A stretch of DNA of 64,000 nucleotides from Hybos culiciformis (Eukaryota > Arthropoda > Insecta > Diptera > Hybotidae): NCBI GenBank assembly GCA_964007475.1, contig OZ023275.1:23066899-23130898 (forward strand), in the 5' to 3' direction. The translations under genes were made by a program, and so were the position numbers. Shown here one piece after another: positions 49,701 through 60,010 of the stretch. The notes under the pieces were generated by a model. That model was not told the origin of the DNA. It did no database searches and worked only from the letters and a program-made list of their open reading frames with translations. Within the stretch, counting starts at the first letter, position 1; every line of letters starts with the position of its first letter.

Positions 49701-52700
49701 AAAAAAAAAGCAGGTGACTTAATCAGGTGATTCATTCTCGACCCATAAGTGCATTCAAGTACACATAGAAGCATTAAAAACTAAAATTGTTTTATGCATT
49801 TTGTAAAACAATTTTCAAATCAAAAAATTTAAAAATCGATTTTATTGTGCGAATGAGAAAATGATTTTAGTTTGTAAAACAAAATAATTTTATTTTTAAA
49901 AAATTTTAGGTTTAAAAAATCTTAGGTTTGTGAAAATTACTTACTTACTTAAGTTTGAGTTTCTTCAGCTTATTTCCGTTACTCTACTATTGTTGGGAAA
50001 CAAGCACGAGTTTGTAATTAAAAAAAAAAAAAATAAACAAACTCTAGAACCCTTCGTGATTTAGTAGTCGTTTTGTCGTTATCCTATCATCCACGTTTTC
50101 AGTTGTAAAATAAAATATCGTTAAAAAAGAGAATCATTTCCTTGCTCATTTCCCATCAGGGATATTTAATTGGCAAATTTTTTTCAAATATTTCATTATC
50201 ATTAAAAATAAAAATTAAATTATTCATATTTTTCATGATTAATATAATATAAAGATTTTTCTAAGGAATTTTATCATTTTTGCTGCAAAAATTATACAAA
50301 TTTTAAGCTTATTGCTTATTATAATTTTCTTAATTTTTATTTTTTATACTTATATTGAAATCATTTTGAAAAGCAATAAATTTACAAATTTTAATATTTT
50401 ATATTAAAAAAAATTTTTTTTTACTTATTAAGATACCCAGCTTCACTCTTTATACCCTCCTCACTCTATATATACCAATATAATATGATTAAATTGATGA
50501 TAAATTATTTCTTTAAAAATAAATCCCTCCATTAAAATAATAACCTTTTTTTTTTGTTCTGTATACCACCATAAAATTGACATCTGATTCAGCTTTATAT
50601 AATAAAATATATATAAAATTGTGAAAATGAAAAAATTTATAATATCAAAAAAGAAATAAATTATTATTTTTTCAGCAATGTTAAGCAACTGCAGAGAAAA
50701 TTCAGAAGAAAAGCTTTCATCATGGTTTTTGAACTGATGATGTCTTTTTCTGATAAACAAGTTTTGGAAATTTTAAAAAAAACTTATAAAAATTGACGAC
50801 TATAAGAATAAGAGATTTCAATAAATTTAAATAAATTAAATTTATCATTTTAAAAAATTTACAAAAAACAAAGCTGCTGACAAATTTACATTCGAAAAAT
50901 TAGAAGTATTACTCGAATTAAAAAAAATTTGTCTAAATGTGATCATGAAGACGAAAATTTAAATTCAAGAAGAACATTATGACTGATTTAAAAAATAATT
51001 CTCGTTATCCATCAGAGTTCTTTTCGGACTTGCTTGATAAAAAAATTTATGTTCCTTTTTTAAAAACATTGCAAACTCTTCAAGAATTCTAATTAAATAT
51101 TATCCACTGATAAAATAATATCACATTTTACATTGTAATTGTAATTGAAGCTACTGAACTAAACTTAAAAACTATAAAATTTTAGTTACTTTTCAAGATC
51201 GTTAACATTAAATTGTAATATTTTATTAAATTTCCGCCTCTACATTTTTGAATATTAAAAATTTTATGAACAGCAGTTAATCTTTAATTTTCATATTTTA
51301 TTAAGAAAAATAAAATTTCACTCATTTATTTATTAAATCATCTAATGAAAAATTAAAACAAAGAAAAATTGTCCTGTGCTTAGGCTGTGATGAAAAATTA
51401 TAATTTTTTTCATCTTCAAAGAATATACCTACTCATCTAACGCAAGGAAAAATATTATAAATTTGAAAACTTTTTCTTCAGAAAATCTTTTTATTATTTG
51501 AATAATCTGCCTCCATCTTTAACACTTTTAATTCCAAAAATAATTCTATTTTTTAGTGTATAATCTTATCTGTAGTTCAATTAGGATGAAATTCAAATAG
51601 TTCATTTAGTTCATATAAAAATGTTTACAACTATTACAATCGTTTGTTATATTTAATTGAGTTTAAAACTCCTTAAAACTCGAACCGACACTTGAAATTG
51701 TATGTACTATTACATTTTACTGATCATTTTCGAGAGTTTTCTGTTAGAATTTGTGTAAATTTTTAAATAGTCAAATTATTGGAATTTAATGGATTTAGAC
51801 AAGAAAACCATCTTTATATAAATCAGAATTAAAATTACAACTTGAGAAATGTTATTTTTCTTCTTAGAAGTACTAAGAATTAATAAATGACACACTCATA
51901 TTATGTATTTAAATTTTAAATTCTTGTTCTCAACAGTTGTTAGCTACATGCACGAACACTCTTAATGGTTTCTTTTCCATCGTTATTGTATATTCTATAT
52001 AAATAACATATTGTGACTTATGTATATTTTCACATCGAAAAATTCTTTAAAATAACAATAATACATATTTAATCCTATAAAATCCTTCAATTTAATATTA
52101 AATTATCCTTAAAATATTGTCTGAAAAATTGTTTTTAAAGAAAACATTTTGATGCCAAAAGAAGAAAACAAATCTTTTCTGAATGAAACTCATCTTGTGA
52201 ACAAAATAAGCAATTTTTCACTTTGATGAGTATGGCTTTATTATATTATACATACTATTAAAATTTTATCAATGAAATTAATTTAAAACGACCATCTTGT
52301 TCATTGTCTTTCAAGGTGTTAATAGTTCATAAAGTGTCAATTTTTAATTATTTTTAATATCGTGATATGTTTTATATTATTAAGAATAGGGAAATAATTA
52401 TAACTAGCGATTCCTAAACTTATCGCATCATACTAAATTGGAATTTTAAAATAAGAAAAATATATTCAAGCTTGGTTTTATTTTTATCTCATATTGATTA
52501 TTAAATTAACCAAGAAATGGTTATCTATAGTTAGCTTAGTGTAGTTTTTTTATTATATATAGAATATACCTACTATAAATTTAGTGTTGAGAAACTTTTA
52601 GACAAATTAAAAAAAAATAATATAAATTTATTGATTATTTTTAAAATTTTTAAAAATATCTCAATTTTTATTATATGAACTTTTTCAACCAAGTAAGTGT

Positions 52701-53284
52701 TGAAAGAAAAATTCATTCAACAAAAGAAAAGTTATTTCCCTGAAGTCATAAAAAATTAAATATAAAAATAAAAAGCCCTATAACACCTGTATAACTATTT
52801 TATAATGTTTTCGAAATGTTATAGTTTTAAAAGTAATCAAAGAATAACTTATATGCTTGTTCCGAGAAACTTCAGATTGTGACAATATTAAGTAATTTTT
52901 TTCAATGAACTAAGTGGGACACTTGTTTTCTTAAAAACTCTATTATTATATTATATTTTATCAATTTATATTAAACAAGAAAGTTCCAAACAAGAAAGTT
53001 TTAAATTAATTTTCACTGGTTTCGGCTCATATTTTTTAATCATCTGCAACCAAATCGTTTCTATGAGATAGAATAGCTCTCAAAGAATTCTCAAGAGCTT
53101 ATTTCGCAAATTGGGTTTGATTTAAAATAATTTTAAAATAATAACAAGCCACATGATTTTCAGAAGAACCAATGTTTTAATAAAATTTAATGAATCGCTT
53201 TTTACTGCTATCCATAACTAAATTACAAAAAACAATTCAAATGAGCTAATTTCCGATTTCGAAATCAGTTCGTATTTATATTAA
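46758..53284. other. AT-rich non-coding stretch, with a few coding-like scraps
   Basis: No gene is supported. A GC-richer patch at 49,330-49,505 contains two small palindromes (CGAAATACGTGTACGTGTTT with following CG, and GAAGTAGGGCCTTTACTTC). Near 50,070 there is a stretch similar to the tRNA-like repeat at 7.1 kb. At 50,875-51,092 (+) fragments such as DKFTFEKLEVLLELKKICLN and NSRYPSEFFSDLLDKKIYVP look coding-like but are separated by frameshifts. From about 53,100 the sequence is probably 3' flank of the receptor gene. Confidence 0.4.
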
Positions 53285-54736
53285 CTAAGCAGAACAACTG
53301 GTATTATTCATTATCAGAGAGTTATTGGACATTAAGCTATCATCAGCACTGGGCAGACTGATCTGGAATTGTAGCAGAACGACTAAATATGTGACCATAG
53401 TTGTTAAAAGTGATTTAAAAAGTCCTCTGTTAATATCAAAAAATCCGCCACAATTAATGTCCGATGGGTTCATTTCAGTTGCTCTTAGAAACATATTTAT
53501 TTCAGTTTGAGCATCAGAGTTCATCCAACTTAATTCAACCATTAATAATTTTTTTTGAAAATTAGTTCGAACATGATGACTTGCATGATGGGCTTCATCA
53601 CATACAAAAAATAGTAGACAAATGCTACTTAGTGCTGTTACTGTCAATCCAATATCCTTAATTCCGAATCCCTGAGATAACTGTGACATTAAACCATAGA
53701 TTGAAATTGTAATAATGAAAAACAAATACAAATTTAAATATGTAAATGAATAACATATTGCTATTCCAGTATCACGAGTTAATTTACTTAGACGAAGCCA
53801 TAAAGCCCTATAATCGGCCACCATGCCAGCAGGTCCAATGTGTCTTAAAGCGTGTTGAAATTGCTCTGCTAGAATAAATGCTGTATCACTCAGAGACTCG
53901 CATATCAAATACCACCAAGCTCCAATCATTACTGTCAAATTATCTAAAATACAATATGGGATCACCTAAAAGAAACAAAATCTATGTAAATTTCATAAAA
54001 AAAACCTATTTAGTTAATTATGTTTACATAATCAAATACCTAATTAACTTTAAAAATTTACCTGTATTATATTAAGCTCTGACATGGTCACATGTACAAT
54101 TATCACTGACAGTATCGACAATATTGGTATAACAATTGATAGTATTATTGCTTTCCTTTTTAAATTCAATGGTATTGTACGACCACATATTTGAAAATAA
54201 AGAACTTCAAAATCAGTCCAATCGTTCATTACTTTAGCTATTTTTGGTGTTTCCAACCAAAAAATTGGGTATAATAAAGTTGGTAGGATATTAATGAGAA
54301 ATAAATATGCAATAACTGCCTCTTCAAATCGTCCTTCAGCTTTTACAACAATATCAAGACGTTCTAGTATGACATAAGCAACATAAATAGCAAGTAAAGC
54401 AAAAAACACTGCTGAATATGCAAATGCTGGTGTAAATATCTTAGCATAAGCTTCACCTGGTTCTTTCCTTGTAATAGGCATTAGACCAATTCCTTTAAGA
54501 AAATAATAAGCTGGTTTAATAGTTTCATAAATGACATCTTCTTTAAAATTTGGTAAATCTTTAACTGATGCTAATGATGGCCTTTGCTCAGTGCCATATA
54601 ACGCAATTGATCCCTTTCGTGTTGTTACTCCAAATGATGATTTTCTGCGATCATTATTTGATCTAATATCAACGGGTTTAACATCCAAAAAAATTGTTTT
54701 TGGTTTTGAATTTAGGATATTATTTATTCCATTCAT
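53285..54736 (-). CDS. Gr21a: Gustatory/CO2 receptor, Gr21a (Gr1)-like, two exons
   Basis: Exon 1 is 54,736-54,062 (residues 1-225) and exon 2 is 53,965-53,285 (residues 226-451), joined across a 96-base phase-0 intron with CAG|GTAAAT and TTTTAG|GTG borders. An in-frame TAA three codons before the ATG fixes the start. The protein is a seven-transmembrane insect chemoreceptor. The hydrophobic helices are at about 103-124, 138-158, 196-216, 232-252, 291-316, 330-347 and 408-428; the last contains the family pattern TYLVVLLQFQ. Diagnostic stretches of the conserved CO2-receptor clade include GIGLMPITRKEPGE, LPTLLYPIFWLETPK, ILDNLTVMIGAWWYLICESL, ALRHIGPAGMVADYRALWLR and CDEAHHASHHVRTNF. Length matches the roughly 450 residues usual for this clade. 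In flies, Gr21a acts with Gr63a in antennal neurons to detect CO2; mosquito relatives are Gr1-Gr3. Assignment to the Gr21a/Gr1 branch rather than the related Gr2 branch comes from memory of the family. No stop or frameshift was seen, so it should be functional. Confidence 0.93.
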
Positions 54737-54765
54737 AATATTAGTTTATTCAGTAGCTTAGTTCA

Positions 54766-54772
54766 AACTGAA
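54766..54772 (-). promoter_or_regulatory. Possible initiator for the CO2 receptor gene
   Basis: On the - strand TTCAGTTTG lies about 33 bases before the ATG. It contains TCAGTT, the consensus arthropod initiator. A weak TATA-like stretch (ATATTTTA) lies about 30 bases further upstream. This is a guess from motifs only. Confidence 0.3.
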
Positions 54773-57600
54773 CACATTGAACTTCAAATTAAAACTAAAA
54801 TATGTCAGGAAATAATTTTGCATTTGTACTTGAACTAAATTCGATAGTCTTAATTAAAAATCAATCATCCATTTTAAATAATTTAGTTCTAATGAAATTT
54901 TCTTTTCTGAAAAATAACTTTATTTATTCAATAAATAAACAAAACTATAAATTGTAAATGCAACAAATATAATACACTATTTTTATGTAGCCAAAAAGGA
55001 TTAGGGGGTAACCTTCCATTTTTTTTTTGGTGATTCATTCAAATTTTTGTTTCCATGTCGTACTGAAGAAAATTTTTATAAGTTTATTTTAAAGTTTAAT
55101 ATTTAGAGTTGATAAAATTGAATATATTTTGTCAATTAAATATGTCAGGATCAGTGTTTTGAATTTTGTTAAATAGAAAAGTAATTCAATTTGTATGCAA
55201 GTAAAATAATACTGATTAAAAAAAATTTTCAATACTACTAAAAATAATAAAAAAAAATTAAAATTAAAAAAACTAAAATTTAAAATGATAGGAAAATATG
55301 TGATATAATTATTATAAATATTTAAATTCTTTTTGTATCATTTTACCAAAAAATCAAATAATAGTTGACAGAACTTTTAAAAGCTTTAACTAACGTCAAA
55401 TGGTCCAAGCCACGGAGGCAAAAATCCCGGAAATTTTTTTCTTCAAATTCCACAGACGAAACTGTATAATATGCAGTTCTGATGTCATGTCAAATTCGAA
55501 TTTCTTTAATATTGTATGATTTTTTTTTGTGATAACTACTCAAATTTTTACTCATCACGATGGTGATAATGATGATCTTGTAAAAAAAAAAATTATAACA
55601 AACTTTCTGTTCAACTTAGATTATTATAAAATTGATTTTTTTAATAAATGTGAATGACAATATGATGTTTAAAATCAACATTATTTTTTAATCTTAATTG
55701 ATAAAATACATTAATGGCCAAAAATTGTACAACTTTTTGACTTCAATTTTAATTTTTTATTATTTTTTCTTTATAAGTTAGGTTAGTAAAGGTTTTACTA
55801 ACTTTCCTTACACTTAGATGTATTGGGATAATATATTTATATCACTACCACTACTACGTTGGCCTTTGCTCTGCTCTAATTTAATTTTTGTTGGCAGTTC
55901 TTTTTTGACCAAATACCTTTTACCTTGGTTCTTCCTTTCGAGCACACCAAGCCAGAATAAAAAGGTTTTATTTTGTTGTTATTGTTATCACGTCCATACC
56001 ACAATCATAAGCGAAGCACCAGCTTCTAGTTCAATTTTTTCATACACACTGCATAATACATACATACTCGCATAAAGTTATGCTACTGCGGAAAAATTAT
56101 ATGTATTTTTTACAGTCTACTTAATGTAATCCCAAATAGCAAAGATACTGGACTAGAACGAAACACCGAATGCAATGAATTCCTATGATTTGCGTCAGTT
56201 TGAATTAGAACCGTGTATCTCAGTATTGCTACTGAAAACAGGCGCTAAATCTCTGCCCCACCCAGGATTTTTTTTCTTGTAATTTTATAAAAATTAAATT
56301 CTTTAAAAAATAAATTCATAGGAACATTCTAAAATTCTAAATTTATTCTCATTATCGACGACACAATATCGATTAAAATTTATCAAAGTAAATTAAAATC
56401 ATTTCCTTTATAATTTCAAATTTTCCTTCCTCATTAACAATATTTTACAGTTCACTTAACTGTAATTAATTTCATTATCTGGTGGTAAAATTGAACTCAT
56501 CATGAGTTTTTTTTTTTTAATTTCGAGAAAAGTTCGCTAATCATTTTCTATAATATTTGATCGGAAATTCCACACAAGTATTTAATATTGTTACAGTTTA
56601 TTAACTTTGAAGAAGAAAAAAAAAAAATATATTTTCAATTAAAAATAAAAACATTTTTATATTTAATACCTTACGACTATAATTTTTTTGTTAAATCTAA
56701 TTACCTACTCACGTCAACTTATAATTTTTTAAATATAAGTACCTAGATAGTAATATATTTAAACTTCTAAAGGGACCATTAGGCATATTGTTAGTATATT
56801 GTCACTATATAATATTTCGTTATATATCTTCATTGAATTTCCCCCAAGTTTTCATAATGTTGGTGAATTCTATGATTCTGAATACATGTATTTTATAACA
56901 AAACTTTTTCTTCATAAATTGAAAAGAAAGTTTGTTGAAATTTTTTTTTATAAAAGATTAAAATTTATTTTTTAAATAAATTCCACAAATTTACGTCAAA
57001 ATATAAAAAATTTATTTGTAAACCCTATTAAAGCATACAAAGTAAAATATACGCATGCACCTATACTTATAATATAATAATTGATTAAATTTAATTAACT
57101 TTTCATAATTAATAATTATGTTAATATTCTGCTACGTATATACTGAAAATAAACATACACAAGACACTCTTAATTATTTTATTATTATATAAATTTCCAA
57201 AAACATATCAATAAAATGAGAAACTCAATTATTATGGATGGTTAATTATATAAAAAAATCGTATTTCAAAATATGTATATACAATACATATACAAGTATC
57301 AATTATCAAACGTATATTAAGTTATTTAAATGTTTAAATTATTGGAAAATAATTTTTTATGTATTTAAAATAAAAAAAAATTCTTTAAAGATTAAGAAGA
57401 CTCATCCTTAATTCACTTAGTTTATCTAGCTTCCTTTTGATAAGAAAATCGTAGATATAGTTATTCAAAACTTTTCTTTTTCAAGAAATCTGATGACGCA
57501 GAAATATTGGGGTTACAAAAGCTTTCTGAAAAATTTATTTAAGATCATTTTATAATTAATGCAAGTTGATTTTGTTTTATATATAGAATAATTAAATTAA
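54773..57600. other. Intergenic DNA between the receptor and the secreted-protein gene
   Basis: Mostly AT-rich. A GC-richer zone at 55,780-56,270 includes a small palindrome (GTTAGTAAAGGTTTTACTAAC minus one base) and the + frame 55,818-56,075, for which I see no coding support. The zone also contains CTGCCCCACCCAGG near 56,255. It may hold transposon debris or regulatory DNA. Confidence 0.4.
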
Positions 57601-57601
57601 A

Positions 57602-57607
57602 TTTATT
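57602..57607 (-). terminator. Poly(A) signal for the secreted-protein gene
   Basis: TTTATT on the + strand reads AATAAA on the - strand, 108 bases after the stop codon of the gene at 57,715-58,506. It is plausible by position; AATAAA is frequent by chance in such AT-rich DNA. Confidence 0.4.
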
Positions 57608-57714
57608 TTACATAAATAAATAAATAAATACAAATTTTCTTATGATATAGTTATTAATATATTTAGTTTCGTCAAAAAATGGTGTCGATAAAAATCTCAA
57701 TACATTAAACTCAT

Positions 57715-58506
57715 TTAAAATTTAAAATTAAACCAATTATTAGCGATTTCTTCTCTTTTGTTTCTCTTCCCTGATTTGTCATAATTCTTCTTGTACATAT
57801 CTGATTGTAAATATTTTTGAAAATCATGTAATCCTTGATGTAATGATTTGTAATAATCCGAATTGTATAATTGTTTAATATGATTTTTAACTTCAGGATG
57901 ATTTAAAAAATCATCTAACAATTCTGGCATGAAACTAAGACTATTGTAATAAATTTCTTCATTTCCTCCAGCCGGGAAAACATCTGACAATTTTCTTAAG
58001 GTTTTACTGAAATTTTCTGCAATTTGCTTATCACTTCTTTTAGCATCAATTCTTTGCGAGAAATTACCCCAAACATCGGCCATATCGGCGGCATTTCGTG
58101 CCGCACCACCAATCAACGCTAAACCATGTTGTTGACGAATCAATTGCAAACAATCATCAAAAGCTCTTTTAATTTTTTTTGGCGGATTCTTAATTACTTC
58201 TGAAAATACATTCAACCAATCAGTGAAATCAACATCTTCATATTGTTCTTTTTTTTCATTTTTTATTAAATTTTTATCAAAACCAAGCTTTAGTAATGGT
58301 TTCAATTTCAATTGTTCAAATAAATTTAATAAAGCGACATCTTCTACATTTCTTTTTCGAATTTTCGAATCAACTACTTCAACTACTTTATGTTCTTCAG
58401 AATCCTCATACGGACCAGGTAAAATAGATAATATATCAAGCAAAGTAAATTGTGATACGACTAAATTAACTGATAAGCAGAATATAAAAAAAATAAGCAG
58501 CTTCAT
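57715..58506 (-). CDS. Unrecognised secreted protein, 263 residues, intronless
   Basis: The ATG at 58,506 starts MKLLIFFIFCLSVNLVVSQF, a clear signal peptide with likely cleavage after VVS (residue 18). The frame stays open upstream only through a non-ATG codon, so this ATG is the start. The mature chain is mostly charged and helical. It has an acidic section (31-45), a tribasic RKR at 50-52 that could be a furin-type processing site, an amphipathic middle (54-130), a small Gly/Ala-rich stretch LALIGGAARNAADMADVWGN (129-148), and a Tyr/Lys-rich C-terminal third ending SGKRNKREEIANNWFNFKF with further dibasic sites. Two N-glycosylation sequons (N148, N165) are present. Only one mature cysteine (C119) exists, so a disulphide-rich peptide is unlikely. 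No transmembrane helix follows the signal. Mixed codon use and higher GC than the surroundings support a real gene. I do not recognise the family. A secreted carrier, haemolymph or salivary protein, or a propeptide are all open possibilities. Confidence 0.85.
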   Translation of the reverse strand: MKLLIFFIFCLSVNLVVSQFTLLDILSILPGPYEDSEEHKVVEVVDSKIRKRNVEDVALLNLFEQLKLKPLLKLGFDKNLIKNEKKEQYEDVDFTDWLNVFSEVIKNPPKKIKRAFDDCLQLIRQQHGLALIGGAARNAADMADVWGNFSQRIDAKRSDKQIAENFSKTLRKLSDVFPAGGNEEIYYNSLSFMPELLDDFLNHPEVKNHIKQLYNSDYYKSLHQGLHDFQKYLQSDMYKKNYDKSGKRNKREEIANNWFNFKF

Positions 58507-58526
58507 ATTTGAAATCAAACACAAAC

Positions 58527-58560
58527 TGTTGTAACTATTGCACTTTTACAAGATTTTATA
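58527..58560 (-). promoter_or_regulatory. TATA box and initiator of the secreted-protein gene
   Basis: On the - strand TATAAAA lies at 58,560-58,554. About 33 bases downstream is ACAGTT, close to the arthropod initiator TCAGTT, with its A at 58,527. Spacing is right for a TATA-driven start and would leave a leader of about 20 bases before the ATG. Confidence 0.55.
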
Positions 58561-59538
58561 ATACTTAAATATGCTTAGAAAATTAATTTTATTTATTTTT
58601 AAGCTGATTAAGCAGATAATTTTACCTATTTTGTATTTTTTTTATTAACATTCAATTCTTTGTTTATAATTTCTTCAATAAAATAAAATTTATACTTGAA
58701 CTTAAATTTAAAAAAATATTGACGACACTTAATTTATAATTTATATTTTCTTAATTTAAAATTGCACACCAAATTCTTCCCAAACAGTACCCTACCTGTA
58801 GTATATGCAAAACGAAAATCCACAGATTATTTAAATATTTCTCTCCGATAAACCTGTGGCTACATTTTAACTAAGAATTTTAATTTTTTTCGAGAAATAT
58901 AACTTTAAAGTTCTTTATTTATGATAACAGGAATGACATTTAATTATAATTAGATCTGTCTAACATATTTGTTTTTTTATATACATACATTACTTCTCTA
59001 GAAATTGTCATTTCATAAAATTTTACATACTTTCGCATTCGATATAAAAAGTTGAAAAAATTTAGAACGCCAGATAAATATATATTACATGGTGAGAGAA
59101 AAAGTTGCCAAATCTATGAATGATGTTGACAATATGCCTGGTCAAATAATAACAATTCAAGCGTATTTAAAAAATAAAGAATCGTATTTAAAAAATAATC
59201 ATCAAGAAATTTTTTTTTTCAATTTTTATTTTATATTTCGTGTCTTTATGATAACACGCGCTTGAAGCTGAAGGTTTAAATACTATAATTCCCAGGTTTT
59301 AGTGAATAGTGTTGATTGAAATGAAATGAAAATAATTCAGTCAACAAAGAAAACAGTTCACACACAGATCCCTAATTAAAATATATTTTAAATTTAAAAA
59401 AGTTTAATTTTGATTATCTTACAGTATAATTAATACTATAATACAGTATAATTAATACTATAATTTTTTGAATAAAAGTTAAATTTTTTAAAGTGAATTT
59501 TCACCCTAGTTTCAAAATATTGAAAAATATGCATTCTA
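58561..59538. other. Upstream AT-rich DNA
   Basis: The 5' flank of the secreted-protein gene. It contains the short tandem repeat at 59,421-59,464; nothing else is recognised. Confidence 0.5.
59421..59464. repeat. Two tandem copies of a 22-bp palindromic unit
   Basis: ACAGTATAATTAATACTATA plus AT occurs twice in succession. Each unit is itself palindromic (AGTATAATTAATACT). Confidence 0.85.
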
Positions 59539-60010
59539 TTTAATAGTAGATTATTGTATATGTAAACTAAATTTGTTATTAATTAAGAGTTCTATATGCA
59601 CAAAAATACATTGACACGAGTCAATACTTATATCACGAGACCGAAGGTCGAGTGATATAAATTGACAAGTGTCAATGTATTTTTGTGTAAATACAGAACG
59701 AGTTGTATAACAAATTTTGTTTACATATCCAATATACTGTTTTAATGCGTAGGGGAGAGGTAGTTGCAAAGAGAGAATATTTTTTCTTCTCATTTTTTCT
59801 CATTTTTTTTTGTATTTGGCTGTATTGAAATATTGTGAGAGATATTATGTTTGTTTAGGTATTACGTAATATTCAATACGAAACATCTAAATGATTTCAT
59901 TATTTACGCTGATGTATCTAAATGATTGCATGTGTATTGACGCATATAATACTCCATTTAGTGGTCTAAATTCTATAGCACTAATACAACATAACGATCC
60001 CCAACGCATT
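59539..60010. mobile_element. Composite palindromic repeat C, copy 2 (uninterrupted)
   Basis: A 472-bp counterpart of 42,545-43,666 with very high identity outside the insertions. It carries the same long palindrome, the GTTTTAATGCGTAGGGG arm and the CCCCAACGCATT end. It has single copies of GTATTAC and TTT where the other copy holds MITEs, and one instead of three 31-bp units. It is therefore the pre-insertion state. Target duplications at its own borders are not clear, so the outermost limits may be a few bases off. Confidence 0.82.

Noticed and set aside
53325..54761. Open frames on the + strand opposite the receptor gene
   Set aside because: Antisense shadows of the receptor exons.
58223..58534. 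103-codon + strand frame opposite the secreted-protein gene
   Set aside because: Ser/Phe/Lys-rich antisense shadow of the real gene on the other strand.
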